Assembly: GCA_009731425.1 (NCBI GenBank)
Contig: AP018794.1
Location: 937,960 to 1,001,959, forward strand
Length of the DNA stretch: 64,000 nucleotides
Reading direction: 5' to 3'
Source: Lachnospiraceae bacterium KM106-2
GTDB taxonomy: Bacteria; Bacillota; Clostridia; Lachnospirales; Lachnospiraceae
In this document: positions 36,201-45,254 of the stretch, piece by piece
Numbering within the stretch: position 1 is the stretch's first letter
Layout of the letters: the number at the start of each line of letters is the position of its first letter
Notes under the pieces: model-generated
Database searches by the model: none
Seen by the model: only the letters and a program-made list of their open reading frames with translations
What the model was told of the DNA's origin: nothing
Made by a program: the position numbers and the translations under genes

Positions 36201-37091
36201 ATGCGTACAAATAAAAGATTGACAGAGGCCTATAATCAGGCACAGGTAAAATATTTTGACAAAGATTCTAAGTATATATTTTTTAGCGATCTGCATCGCG
36301 GCGATGATAGTATATCGGATGAATTTTCTAGAAATCAGGCTTTGTTCGTCAATGCATTAGACTACTATTATCGGAATGGTTATTTCTACGTAGAAGCTGG
36401 GGATGGTGATGAGTTGTGGGAGCATCCTGAGTTTCGACATATTCGAGCTGCTCATACTGATGTATTTACAGCGATGAAACGCTTTTATGAGGAAAAACGC
36501 TTTATTATGATGTATGGGAACCACAATATCTTTATTAAGAATTCAGAATATGTGAGGAAGTACTATTATCAATTCTTTGATGAATATCAAGATGAATTAA
36601 AGGAATTCTTCCCAGGTTTAAAGCCATTGGGTTCCTTAGTGTTAAAACAGAAAGAAACGGGACAGGAAATATTAGTGGTTCACGGACATCAAGGCGATTT
36701 GATGAATGATCAGCTGTGGTTCATTAATTGTTTGTTACTTCGCTATTTCTGGAGATACATTCATTTAGTGGGATTTAAAAATCCTTCTAGCCCAGCAAGA
36801 AATCAGTTCAAACGTCACAAAGTGGAAAAAAATTATACGAAATGGATCGCTGAAAATCACATTATGCTAATTTGTGGTCATACCCATCGAATGAAGTTCC
36901 CTAAGAAAGGTCAACTCCCTTATTTTAATATTGGCTGTGGTGTGCATACAAAAGGAATTACTGGTATTGAAATAGTTAATAATGAGATTATGATCGTGCA
37001 ATGGCGAATGCAAGCAGATGAAGGTGGAATAGTAAGAATGTGCCGTAATATTATTAGAGGTCCCGAGCCAATTACTAAATTTCGATTTTGA
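36201..37091 (+). CDS. Calcineurin-like metallophosphoesterase
   Basis: A 296-residue enzyme with the complete metal-binding set: FSDLHRGDD (D-x-H), EAGDGDELWE (GDxxE type), MYGNHN, VVHGHQGD and CGHTHR. The substrate is unknown; the fold covers nucleotidases and protein or lipid phosphatases. ATG 36201 follows TTGGAGTGGAG; ATG 36177 and TTG 36123 are in frame but less supported. It stands alone between the divIVA terminator and the tyrS promoter. Confidence 0.85.
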   Translation: MRTNKRLTEAYNQAQVKYFDKDSKYIFFSDLHRGDDSISDEFSRNQALFVNALDYYYRNGYFYVEAGDGDELWEHPEFRHIRAAHTDVFTAMKRFYEEKRFIMMYGNHNIFIKNSEYVRKYYYQFFDEYQDELKEFFPGLKPLGSLVLKQKETGQEILVVHGHQGDLMNDQLWFINCLLLRYFWRYIHLVGFKNPSSPARNQFKRHKVEKNYTKWIAENHIMLICGHTHRMKFPKKGQLPYFNIGCGVHTKGITGIEIVNNEIMIVQWRMQADEGGIVRMCRNIIRGPEPITKFRF

Positions 37092-37095
37092 TGAC

Positions 37096-37124
37096 TTGAC
37101 ATCAATAGATTAATCGTGTAATAT
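37096..37124 (+). promoter_or_regulatory. SigmaA promoter of tyrS (TTGACA-17-TAATAT)
   Basis: TTGACA (37096-37101) and TAATAT (37119-37124) with 17-base spacing, immediately before the T-box leader. Confidence 0.75.
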
Positions 37125-37130
37125 AAATTT

Positions 37131-37431
37131 TAATTTCATAACAGTAAATAAAAGCAATGATAAGAAAGAGTAGCTTGTATAGATCCTTTCAGAAAGAAGC
37201 CGGTTGATGCGAGGCTTTAGGTTAATACATGTGAATACGTCTTGGAGCTGCGCACCGAACTAATAGTTAAAGTAGGCTGCGACGGATATGCACCCCGTAA
37301 TCGTGTGCTAGAGTATCGCTTTCATTGGAATAGCCGTACTTGATAAGGTAAGCAATGTGAGTTGCTTATAAATTAAGGTGGTAACACGGATTATTAATCT
37401 CGTCCTTAGCAATAAGGGCGGGATTTTTTTA
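37131..37431 (+). promoter_or_regulatory. T-box riboswitch controlling tyrS (tRNA-Tyr)
   Basis: A 300-base leader with the T-box marks: an AGTA turn near 37170, a GGTTGATGCGAGG distal loop, UAC (Tyr) triplets at 37226-37228 and 37236-37238, the T-box core AAGGTGGTAACACGGA (37375-37390) and a 12-bp terminator (37396-37407 with 37414-37425) before seven T residues. The TGGT of the core would pair with the ACCA end, which fits the A73 of bacterial tRNA-Tyr. Uncharged tRNA should stabilise the antiterminator and turn tyrS on. I could not settle which UAC is the specifier. Confidence 0.92.
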
Positions 37432-37538
37432 GTTTGTCGGTAAGTTCATAAAGTGTGTTTCTTCTTGTTTACGCGTACAACGGTTATTATTGCAGTTATT
37501 AAGAATGAAATCAAAATAAGGAAAAGAAGGGATTTATT

Positions 37539-38750
37539 ATGATGTTAAGTACAGAGGAACAATTTAAAATTATTACAAAAGGAGCGGATACCTTAGTTAA
37601 CGAAGATGATCTACGCAAGAAACTAGAGAATTCCATTGCAAATGAAAAACCATTGATCATCAAGCTAGGTTTGGATCCTTCTGCACCGGATATTCACTTA
37701 GGACATGCAGTCGTACTGCGTAAAATGAAACAGATGCAGGACCTTGGTCATAAAGTGGTTATTGTAATTGGTGACTTTACCGGAAGAATTGGTGATCCAA
37801 CAGGAAAAGCGAAAGGAAGAGTACCGCTTAGTGAGGAGCAAGTGAAAGAGAATGCAAGAACCTATTGTGAACAGATTTTTCATATCTTGGATGAAGCGAA
37901 GACGGAAGTTAGATTTAATAGTGAGTGGCTTGCAAAGTTGAACTTTGAGGATGTAATCCGATTAGCTTCAACGACAACTGTTGCACGTATGCTGGAACGT
38001 GATGATTTTACAAAACGTTACCATAATCAAGTTCCGATCGGCATTCACGAGTTCTTCTACCCATTAATGCAGGCATATGATTCCATTGCATTACATGCTG
38101 ATATTGAACTAGGTGGAACTGATCAGACTTTTAATGTATTAATGGGTAGAACACTTCAAAAAGTTTATGGACAGGAACAGCAAGTGGCAATGTTTATGCC
38201 GATTTTGGAAGGAATTGATGGCGTTGAGAAAATGAGCAAGAGCCTTGGAAATTATATCGGAGTAAAAGATACGGCAGAAGTTATGTTCAAAAAGGTAATG
38301 GAGATACCGGATAATTTGATCATAAAATACTTTGATCTGGCAACAGATGAACATCCTGATCAGATAGCTGAGAGAGTTAAACAATTAGAGGAAGGACAGA
38401 ATCCGAGAGATGTTAAATATGACCTGGCAAAGATTATTACCTCTCTATATCACACAGAAAATGAAGTAAAAGAAGCGATGGCATACTATGAAGCGGCTTT
38501 TACCAAAAAGGCAATACCAGATCATATTCCTGAAGTAAAATTGAATCAGCAGCTAGTTACGATTGGAGATGCAGCAGCTTATTTTGTAGCCCAAGGCACT
38601 TTGACAAGTAAAAGCGAGTGGAATCGTTTGGTGAACCAAGGCGGCATTCGGTTAAATGGAGAAAAGATCGTAAGAGAACAGCTTATGAATTGCTTACAAA
38701 TTGGCGATGTCATAAAAATCGGAAAGAAAAAGTTCTATAAATTTATATAG
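37539..38750 (+). CDS. tyrS: Tyrosyl-tRNA synthetase
   Basis: A 403-residue class I synthetase, TyrS type. It has [11 protein letters not shown] (HIGH motif), the KMSKSLGN loop, GGTDQTFN in the tyrosine pocket, and a C-terminal S4 domain (about 335-400) that binds tRNA. Two ATGs are adjacent (37539 and 37542), both served by AAGAAGGG upstream. Controlled by the T-box leader. Confidence 0.97.
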   Translation: MMLSTEEQFKIITKGADTLVNEDDLRKKLENSIANEKPLIIKLGLDPSAPDIHLGHAVVLRKMKQMQDLGHKVVIVIGDFTGRIGDPTGKAKGRVPLSEEQVKENARTYCEQIFHILDEAKTEVRFNSEWLAKLNFEDVIRLASTTTVARMLERDDFTKRYHNQVPIGIHEFFYPLMQAYDSIALHADIELGGTDQTFNVLMGRTLQKVYGQEQQVAMFMPILEGIDGVEKMSKSLGNYIGVKDTAEVMFKKVMEIPDNLIIKYFDLATDEHPDQIAERVKQLEEGQNPRDVKYDLAKIITSLYHTENEVKEAMAYYEAAFTKKAIPDHIPEVKLNQQLVTIGDAAAYFVAQGTLTSKSEWNRLVNQGGIRLNGEKIVREQLMNCLQIGDVIKIGKKKFYKFI

Positions 38751-38825
38751 TATCGAATATTAGCATATTATGTCCTCCTTTCTTTTGAATATTAAGCAAA
38801 AAATTTAGAAAAACATGGATTTATT

Positions 38826-38834
38826 TGTTATAAT
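38826..38834 (+). promoter_or_regulatory. Extended -10 promoter of the dehydrogenase-EamA-proC genes
   Basis: TGTTATAAT at 38826-38834 fits TGnTATAAT, 36 bases before ATG 38870. The -35 is weak. Confidence 0.55.
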
Positions 38835-38869
38835 AGTACTTGATAGAAAAGAAAGGGGATATACATAAT

Positions 38870-39886
38870 ATGAAAGAGGCACTGATGTTAGCACCAGGGG
38901 AAATTGTAATTCAGGATGAGGAAATTCCCGAGATTACGAAGCTGGAAGTGCTGGTTAGAGTAATCCAATTTGCTATATGCGGAACAGATAAACAAATCTT
39001 TACTGGGGAGAAAAGAAATGTAAATTATCCGCATGTACCTTGTCACGAAGCAATCGGAATTGTGGAAAAGGTAGGTAGTTGCGTTGAAGATGTTAAATTA
39101 GGCGATAAAGTGTTGTTAAATCCTCAAGTCACTTGTTATCATTGCAAGTATTGTCTCGCAGGATATAACAACCGTTGTAAAAATATAAAGATACATGGGA
39201 TATGTATTCCTGGATTTGCAAGGGAATATGTTGCAATCGATCATCATCAAGTGATCAAGATACCAGCAGTATTATCCAATGATCATGCTGTTATGATCGA
39301 GCCAATTGCAGTTGCGAATGAAATGATCAAGCAGGCGGGTATCTTAGAAGAAAAAGATCTTTTAATATTAGGTGGTGGTACGATAGGGAATATCACTGCA
39401 CAGCTTGCAAAACTATTCGGAGCAAGAAATGTAGTCATTAGTGAGCCGAATAAACTAAGACGAGAGATTGCAGAGGAGTGCGGTCTTGTAGCTATTAATC
39501 CAAAGACGAAAGATTTTGAAAAACAGATGACAGAAGTATTCCACAATGTTGAGCCGGAGATGATCATTGATTGTGCCGGATATGAGGGGGCTCTGATGGA
39601 TGCGATCAATTATATAATGATTGGTGGCAAGATATTAGTGATTGGAGAACATACGATAGATGAGAAAGTGGATGTCGAACGAATACAAAAGAAATTTCTA
39701 TCTATTATTGGATGTAGAACTTATCAGAACCAGGATTTGATACAAGTAATAGATTTACTTTTAAAAGGGTATCTAAGAATAAAGCCTTTGATCACAGATC
39801 ATGTTCCGTTCTCCTATATTGATCGTGCATTTAAGGACGTGATCAAAGCGTATTCAAAACAGTTAAAGGTTATTATCACAATGTAG
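38870..39886 (+). CDS. Zinc-dependent medium-chain alcohol dehydrogenase
   Basis: A 338-residue MDR-family enzyme. Catalytic zinc ligands: C37 in ICGTDK and H59-E60 in CHEAIG. The structural zinc site is C89, C92, C95 and C103. The NAD(P) motif is LGGGTIGNITAQ. It resembles sorbitol, threonine or butanediol dehydrogenases; the substrate cannot be told. ATG 38870 follows AAGGGG; an earlier in-frame ATG at 38840 lies next to the promoter and has no ribosome site. It is 27 bases before an EamA transporter. Confidence 0.88.
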   Translation: MKEALMLAPGEIVIQDEEIPEITKLEVLVRVIQFAICGTDKQIFTGEKRNVNYPHVPCHEAIGIVEKVGSCVEDVKLGDKVLLNPQVTCYHCKYCLAGYNNRCKNIKIHGICIPGFAREYVAIDHHQVIKIPAVLSNDHAVMIEPIAVANEMIKQAGILEEKDLLILGGGTIGNITAQLAKLFGARNVVISEPNKLRREIAEECGLVAINPKTKDFEKQMTEVFHNVEPEMIIDCAGYEGALMDAINYIMIGGKILVIGEHTIDEKVDVERIQKKFLSIIGCRTYQNQDLIQVIDLLLKGYLRIKPLITDHVPFSYIDRAFKDVIKAYSKQLKVIITM

Positions 39887-39913
39887 ATAGATGAACAGAA
39901 AGCAGGAGGATAA

Positions 39914-40810
39914 ATGAAAAAAGCACAGATTGGAAATTTGATATTAGTACTTGCAGCCTTTATCTGGGGGCTTGCATTTGTTGCACAAAGTGTTGGAATG
40001 AGATATGTTGGTGCCTTTACCTTTTTAATGGCTCGTTCCTATCTAGGTGGATGTTTCTTGATTCCTTGTATTGCTCTCTTTTCTGGTAACAAGAAAGTAA
40101 AGAGTAGAAAGTCACTTTATGTTGGTGGAGTATTATGCGGTACGATCCTATTTGCTGCAAGTATTTTACAGCAAATAGGAATTAAATATACGAGTGTTGG
40201 TAAAAGTGGATTTCTAACAACATTGTATATCATCTTAGTGCCTATATTAAGCATAGTTTTACATAAAAAACCTTCAAAGCGAGTTTGGGTAGCAGTTGGT
40301 GTAGCGCTTGCAGGACTATATCTACTTTGCATGAAAGGGAGCTTTCATTTAGACGCAGGAGATAGTCTGATCCTTATGAGTGCATTTTGCTTTGCGATTC
40401 ATATTTTGTTGATCGACTATTTTTCACCTCGAACAGATCCTGTTAGATTATCATGCATACAGTTTTTTGTCTGTGGTATCTTCTCGACAGGGCCTTCATT
40501 GTTTATTGAATCACCAACCGTAAGTAATCTTATGGATGCCTGGATGCCGATCGTATATGCAGGGGTTCTATCCTCTGGCGTGGCATATACCTTACAGATC
40601 ATTGGTCAGAAGTATACAGATGCAACAAAAGCATCTCTGATCATGAGCTTGGAAAGTGTATTTTCAGTTTTAGGAGGCTGGGTGATCCTTCATCAATATT
40701 TGAGCGCACGGGAGTTACTTGGATGTGTATGTGTCTTTGCTGCTATTGTGATCGTACAATTACCGGAGCGAAGTAAGAAAATAGAAACTGGACAACTAGA
40801 CGAAAATTGA
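39914..40810 (+). CDS. EamA/DMT-superfamily transporter
   Basis: A 298-residue protein with ten predicted membrane helices made of two EamA repeats (about 5-140 and 150-290). The first contains the ILAAFIWGLAFVAQ start and the second SLESVFSVLGGW. The family exports metabolites and amino acids; the substrate is unknown. AGCAGGAGG precedes the ATG. Confidence 0.88.
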   Translation: MKKAQIGNLILVLAAFIWGLAFVAQSVGMRYVGAFTFLMARSYLGGCFLIPCIALFSGNKKVKSRKSLYVGGVLCGTILFAASILQQIGIKYTSVGKSGFLTTLYIILVPILSIVLHKKPSKRVWVAVGVALAGLYLLCMKGSFHLDAGDSLILMSAFCFAIHILLIDYFSPRTDPVRLSCIQFFVCGIFSTGPSLFIESPTVSNLMDAWMPIVYAGVLSSGVAYTLQIIGQKYTDATKASLIMSLESVFSVLGGWVILHQYLSARELLGCVCVFAAIVIVQLPERSKKIETGQLDEN

Positions 40811-40854
40811 GTACTATTATAAAAAGAAAATAGGAACGAAAGAAGGATAAAGAT

Positions 40855-41646
40855 ATGAAATTAGGTTTTATTGGAGCTGGGAATATGGCATCTGCGATGA
40901 TCGGCGGAATCTTAAAGAATAATATTGTGGCACCTGATGAAATCATTGCATCAGCACGTACGGATAAGACATTACAGAGAGTCGGAGAGACAGGGATTCA
41001 TACGACGAAAGATAATGTGGAGGTTGCCAAGAATTCAGAAATTTTAGTATTAGCAGTAAAGCCACAGTTTTATGAAGCGGTTATTAAAGAGATTCGTGAT
41101 TATGTAACAAAAGATCAATTAATTGTTACAATAGCAGCTGGAAAGACACTAGAATGGTTAGGTAATTTATTTGGAGAAGATATCAAGATCATTCGTACAA
41201 TGCCAAATACACCTGCTCTTGTTGGAGAAGGTATTACAGGAATATGCCGCAATGAATTCGTAACAGATGAAGAGTTAGAAGAGACATGCAGGATCTTAAG
41301 CGGATTCGGCAGTGCAGAAGTAATTAGTGAGAATCTAATGGATGTCGTTGTTTCAGTGAGCGGAAGTTCACCTGCTTATGTGTTTATGTTTATCGAGGCG
41401 ATGGCAGATGCAGCTGTTGCGGATGGAATGCCAAGAGAACAAGCTTACAAGTTTGCAGCACAAGCTGTCTTAGGTTCTGCGAAGATGGTATTAGAGACTG
41501 GAAAACATCCGGGAGAATTAAAAGATATGGTTTGTTCTCCAGGGGGAACTACCATTGAAGCGGTTCGTGTTTTAGAAGAGAAAGGAATGCGAAGCAGTGT
41601 CATTGAAGCAATGAAAGCCTGTGTTCGAAAAGCGAGAGAGCTTTAG
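40855..41646 (+). CDS. proC: Pyrroline-5-carboxylate reductase
   Basis: A 263-residue enzyme, last step of proline synthesis. The NAD(P) motif is GFIGAGNMASAMIGG, with AVKPQ, RTMPNTPALVGEG and the C-terminal SPGGTTIEAVRVLEEKGMRS signature. GAAGGATAAAG lies before the ATG. Confidence 0.95.
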   Translation: MKLGFIGAGNMASAMIGGILKNNIVAPDEIIASARTDKTLQRVGETGIHTTKDNVEVAKNSEILVLAVKPQFYEAVIKEIRDYVTKDQLIVTIAAGKTLEWLGNLFGEDIKIIRTMPNTPALVGEGITGICRNEFVTDEELEETCRILSGFGSAEVISENLMDVVVSVSGSSPAYVFMFIEAMADAAVADGMPREQAYKFAAQAVLGSAKMVLETGKHPGELKDMVCSPGGTTIEAVRVLEEKGMRSSVIEAMKACVRKAREL

Positions 41647-41704
41647 TTAGCAAAACTAGGGATTGACCATATAATAGAGTAAACTATAAGTTTGAGGTTA
41701 GTTC

Positions 41705-42073
41705 ATGCAAACGACGCAAGCCTATCAGATCGTGCTGACCAATTTGCCGATGGAACTGGCGAGTCAAGTGGTTATTGCAAATTTATGGAATACAATTTCG
41801 GATTCAGTTGGAAAAGAATTGAATGTTTATGTGACTGCCACTATTACGGAAGGGACTTATGCCTGTGGCAAAAATAGGAATTGTATTACACCAGTGGAAA
41901 GTACTATTATGATTGAGACAATAAGAAATCCGGCTTTTTACACAGAAGAGGATAATTATGAGAGAGCGTTACTTCGAATTATTGATCAGCTCCGGAAGGT
42001 TCTTGACGAACCGTTTTTATCTCTTCATATATACGAAGTAAACTTTATATATTTAGAGCCAAGAACAGAATAA
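41705..42073 (+). CDS. Hypothetical protein, 122 residues
   Basis: A soluble-looking protein I do not recognise. It has mixed alpha/beta composition, two cysteines (YACGKNRNCI) and an acidic middle. GAGGTTAG precedes the ATG by a normal distance. A TTGACC-16-TATAAG pair at 41663-41690 would start transcription almost at the ribosome site, so the gene may instead be read from proC, 58 bases upstream. A strong terminator follows. Confidence 0.7.
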   Translation: MQTTQAYQIVLTNLPMELASQVVIANLWNTISDSVGKELNVYVTATITEGTYACGKNRNCITPVESTIMIETIRNPAFYTEEDNYERALLRIIDQLRKVLDEPFLSLHIYEVNFIYLEPRTE

Positions 42074-42075
42074 TC

Positions 42076-42114
42076 AAAATCAGGAAAACAAATTTTTGTT
42101 TTCCTGATTTTTTG
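42076..42114 (+). terminator. Rho-independent terminator before the serS leader
   Basis: AAAATCAGGAAAACAAA pairs with TTTGTTTTCCTGATTTT (42076-42092 with 42095-42111), followed by T residues. Confidence 0.9.
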
Positions 42115-42116
42115 CC

Positions 42117-42145
42117 TTGCAATTTAAAATATTATGCGATATAAT
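42117..42145 (+). promoter_or_regulatory. SigmaA promoter of serS (TTGCAA-17-TATAAT)
   Basis: TTGCAA (42117-42122) and TATAAT (42140-42145), 17 bases apart, about 7 bases before the predicted T-box transcript start. Confidence 0.75.
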
Positions 42146-42151
42146 GATAAA

Positions 42152-42390
42152 AAATGTAGGTCAGATATGACAAGCAATGATAAAAGCTACGATTGAAAAA
42201 CTCCTCAGAGAGCCGATGGTTGGTGTGAATCGGTGAGCCGGACAATCTTTCCACTTTTTGAGCTTCATCTTTTGATACAGGTTGGTAACCTTTATATTAC
42301 TCACGAGTGGTCAGCTTAAGCTGGCAATTTGGGTGGCAACACGGATCCTTTCGTCCCATATTATGGGGATGGAGGGCTTTTTTTTATTCC
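42152..42390 (+). promoter_or_regulatory. T-box riboswitch controlling serS (tRNA-Ser)
   Basis: A leader of about 240 bases with a distal loop containing GGTTGGTGTG, a plausible UCC (Ser) specifier at 42250-42252 followed by A, and the T-box core GGGTGGCAACACGGA (42331-42345). A GC-rich terminator precedes eight T residues (about 42345-42388). The core TGGC would pair with a GCCA end, which fits the G73 of bacterial tRNA-Ser and differs from the TGGT of the tyrS leader. About 110 further bases to serS hold nothing I recognise. Confidence 0.92.
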
Positions 42391-42499
42391 AAAATAGTTA
42401 ATTCATGGTTACCTTTGGAATAAAAGAACACTGGTTGGAGAAGGTATCAAAGAGTATGTGACTATTTTTACTACAGGTAACATCAAGGAGGAAAAAATC

Positions 42500-43777
42500 A
42501 TGTTAGATATTAAATTTTTATGTGAAAATCCAGAAATTGTAAAACAAAATATTAAGAATAAATTTCAGGATAAAAAATTACCATTAGTGGATGAAGTAAT
42601 CGAATTATATGACCAAGCTAGAAAAGCTCAACAAGAAGCTGATGCTCTTCGTGCAAATAGAAAATCTATCTCTAAACAAATTGGTGGATTAATGGCACAA
42701 GGTAAGAAAGAAGAAGCTGAAGAATTGAAAGCTCAAGTAACACAAGGTGCAGAACGTCTTGCAGAACTTGAAGCAACTGAAAAAGAATTAAATGAAAAAA
42801 TCACTAAGAATATGATGGTCATTCCAAATATCATCGATCCTAGTGTCCCAATTGGTAAAGATGATAGCGAAAATGTTGAAATCAAACGTTACGGCGAACC
42901 AGTTGTACCTGATTTCGAAGTACCATACCATGCAGATATTATGGAGAAATTTGATGGACTTGATCTTGATAGTGCTCGTAAAGTTGCTGGTAATGGTTTC
43001 TATTACTTAATGGGTGACATTGCTAGACTTCATTCTGCAGTTATCTCTTATGCAAGAGATTTCATGATCGACCGTGGATTTACTTATTGTGTGCCTCCTT
43101 TCATGATCCGCAGTGACGTAGTTACTGGCGTTATGAGTTTTGATGAAATGGATGCTATGATGTATAAAATCGAAGGAGAAGACTTATACTTAATCGGTAC
43201 AAGTGAACACTCTATGATCGGTAAATTCATCGATACGATCGTTCCAGAAGAAAAATTACCACAAACTTTAACAAGTTATTCACCATGTTTCAGAAAAGAA
43301 AAAGGTGCTCATGGTATTGAAGAACGTGGAGTATATCGTATCCATCAATTCGAAAAACAAGAAATGATCGTTGTATGTAAACCAGAAGAAAGCAAAGCTT
43401 GGTTCGATAAATTATGGCAAAACACAGTTGATTTATTCCGTTCTCTTGATATCCCTGTTCGTACACTTGAATGTTGTTCAGGAGATCTTGCAGATCTTAA
43501 AGTGAAATCAATCGATGTAGAAGCTTGGTCTCCAAGACAAAAGAAATACTTCGAAGTTGGTAGCTGTTCTAACTTAGGTGATGCACAAGCTCGTCGTCTT
43601 AAGATCCGTGTAAATGGTAAAGATGGTAAATACTTTGCTCATACATTAAACAATACAGTAGTTGCACCTCCTAGAATGTTAATCGCATTCTTAGAAAACA
43701 ACTTAAATGAAGATGGAAGCGTAAGAATTCCTAAGGCTTTACAACCATATATGGGTGGAAAAACTGAACTTCGTTAG
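42500..43777 (+). CDS. serS: Seryl-tRNA synthetase
   Basis: A 425-residue class II synthetase. An N-terminal coiled-coil arm (about 30-105) binds the long arm of tRNA-Ser. Motif 2 is FRKEKGAHGIEERGVYRIHQ and motif 3 lies in FAHTLNNTVVAPPRMLIAFLE. I chose ATG 42500, after AAGGAGG; an in-frame start at 42458 has no ribosome site. Codon use is strongly biased, as expected for a highly expressed gene. Confidence 0.97.
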   Translation: MLDIKFLCENPEIVKQNIKNKFQDKKLPLVDEVIELYDQARKAQQEADALRANRKSISKQIGGLMAQGKKEEAEELKAQVTQGAERLAELEATEKELNEKITKNMMVIPNIIDPSVPIGKDDSENVEIKRYGEPVVPDFEVPYHADIMEKFDGLDLDSARKVAGNGFYYLMGDIARLHSAVISYARDFMIDRGFTYCVPPFMIRSDVVTGVMSFDEMDAMMYKIEGEDLYLIGTSEHSMIGKFIDTIVPEEKLPQTLTSYSPCFRKEKGAHGIEERGVYRIHQFEKQEMIVVCKPEESKAWFDKLWQNTVDLFRSLDIPVRTLECCSGDLADLKVKSIDVEAWSPRQKKYFEVGSCSNLGDAQARRLKIRVNGKDGKYFAHTLNNTVVAPPRMLIAFLENNLNEDGSVRIPKALQPYMGGKTELR

Positions 43778-43811
43778 TATTTAGCTTAACTAGAAATAAA
43801 TAAAACTTATG

Positions 43812-43850
43812 ATAACCGCCTTTTCTGAACAGAATGGGCGGTTATTTTTA
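43812..43850 (+). terminator. Terminator after serS
   Basis: ATAACCGCC (43812-43820) pairs with GGCGGTTAT (43837-43845), followed by T residues. Confidence 0.85.
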
Positions 43851-43881
43851 CTTTTTTCATAGAAAAAAGGAGGAGAAGGGT

Positions 43882-44364
43882 ATGGATCAATCATTTTCTT
43901 ATTTGTCTAACTTGCAGACTGAACTGATTACGAGAGCGTTATGTGAAACGAATCAGTATACGAAAAAATATGGAGTAGCACTATCACAGGAAGAGGCAAA
44001 AGAATTAGCAATAGCAAGAAGTGAATCGTTACAATTGCAAAAGAGGATCGAGTTCGGAGAAAGTATTCTTCCGAAACTTATTTTCATCTTTTGTGACTCA
44101 CCATTTATTTATCAGGATAATTATGTAGATACCTTGGAACGACTGCAAGATATATTTTATTTGTATAAAAATGAAAGTTTAGATGAATTAAGTGATGATG
44201 AATTACTATCCTATATGAAAGAGCAGTTTGATGGAATTTGTCAAGGTTCGCTTGATTATCTAGAAGATACCTCGCTAGAGGAATTTGTTAGGACGATACG
44301 AGCTCGTGGATATGATGCTCTTAAGGAATATGCGAAAAAATTAAATCCATACGAGGAGGAGTAA
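43882..44364 (+). CDS. Uncharacterised protein, possibly DUF6323
   Basis: A 160-residue acidic, helical, soluble protein. I recall a clostridial family labelled DUF6323 with this length and a similar neighbour, but the match is from memory and unconfirmed. Seen: ALSQEEAKELAIARSESLQ and an ESILPKLIFIFCDSPFI stretch. ATG 43882 follows AAGGAGGAGAAGGG; a longer start at 43834 lies inside the serS terminator. Its stop is one base before the next gene's GTG start, so the two are translationally coupled. Confidence 0.7.
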   Translation: MDQSFSYLSNLQTELITRALCETNQYTKKYGVALSQEEAKELAIARSESLQLQKRIEFGESILPKLIFIFCDSPFIYQDNYVDTLERLQDIFYLYKNESLDELSDDELLSYMKEQFDGICQGSLDYLEDTSLEEFVRTIRARGYDALKEYAKKLNPYEEE

Positions 44365-44365
44365 T

Positions 44366-45193
44366 GTGACCAGGCAAGAGGAGTATATAATGTTATTACA
44401 GAAAGTAACAAGGAAATATACGAGCGGCGAATCTACATCGATTAGTTATGAGTCAGCCAATCAGCTTATGGAGGGTATTCTTTATTGTATTAATGAATAT
44501 GACTCGAGTAATATCAGTGAAGTAGCTGCTCCAGATTTGACATTAGAGAGTGTCTATGAAGAAGGTTATCGATTGGTTGTGAAAAAGACAAAAGAGGCAA
44601 GAAAGATTCAGGAGTCTTTGATGTTGGATTTTCGTTCATTTGGCAATGAAGCATATGAGGATACTGTGATTAAGGGGATGCAGCAGTTCTTCTTGTATTA
44701 CGATGCCAGATTCCGTCCTATGGATCACTTATTGACATTAGATTATCCGACATTAGGCAATTACTCAGATCTAAAAGGAATTGATCTAATCTACGAGTAT
44801 CTAACTAATATCGTTATAGAACAACAATTTCTTCGTAAAATTCCAGAAGAATATGTATGGGCGGTTTTATCCGCGTATTCACAATATCATGAAAAATTAG
44901 TGATCAATATTCCTGCTGTTGTGATCGATAATTTGATCGGCGCGATGATCTTAGAAAAGAGTCCTTCAGATTATGGATACTCCTTGATCCAGTATGAAAA
45001 AATATATGAATTATTAAGGAAAGAGGATTCGAAATATGAATTTTTAATGGTTCAGCTAAGGAAGATCTTATCTCAATTAGATCTACTGGATAAACGAGTG
45101 GAACAGTATTTTATGACTGAAGTTGATGAATTATCAACACGCATAAATGTTGCATTAGAATACCAACATATAGAAAGAATTTTCCAATTGTAA
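44366..45193 (+). CDS. Uncharacterised protein coupled to the preceding one, possibly DUF6179
   Basis: A 275-residue soluble, mostly helical protein of unknown function. It may belong to the DUF6179 family, which in memory travels with DUF6323; this needs a search. It starts with GTG 44366, served by GAGGAGGA inside the end of the previous gene. No catalytic motif, membrane segment or DNA-binding fold is visible. Confidence 0.68.
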   Translation: MTRQEEYIMLLQKVTRKYTSGESTSISYESANQLMEGILYCINEYDSSNISEVAAPDLTLESVYEEGYRLVVKKTKEARKIQESLMLDFRSFGNEAYEDTVIKGMQQFFLYYDARFRPMDHLLTLDYPTLGNYSDLKGIDLIYEYLTNIVIEQQFLRKIPEEYVWAVLSAYSQYHEKLVINIPAVVIDNLIGAMILEKSPSDYGYSLIQYEKIYELLRKEDSKYEFLMVQLRKILSQLDLLDKRVEQYFMTEVDELSTRINVALEYQHIERIFQL

Positions 45194-45201
45194 AAGTGAA
45201 A

Positions 45202-45230
45202 TTGACAGTGTATGAGACATAAGATATGAT
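45202..45230 (+). promoter_or_regulatory. SigmaA-type promoter (TTGACA-17-TATGAT)
   Basis: Exact TTGACA (45202-45207) and TATGAT (45225-45230) with 17-base spacing, 24 bases before the dehydrogenase start. Confidence 0.8.
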
Positions 45231-45254
45231 GAAGAAAAGATGGGAGGAATACAA

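Noticed and set aside
38751..38825. Terminator after tyrS
   Set aside because: No convincing stem with a T run; TATGTCCTCCTTTC is only a chance anti-ribosome-site-like stretch.
41663..41690. TTGACC-16-TATAAG promoter before the 122-residue protein
   Set aside because: It would put the transcript start almost on the ribosome site, leaving no leader; kept only as a remark.
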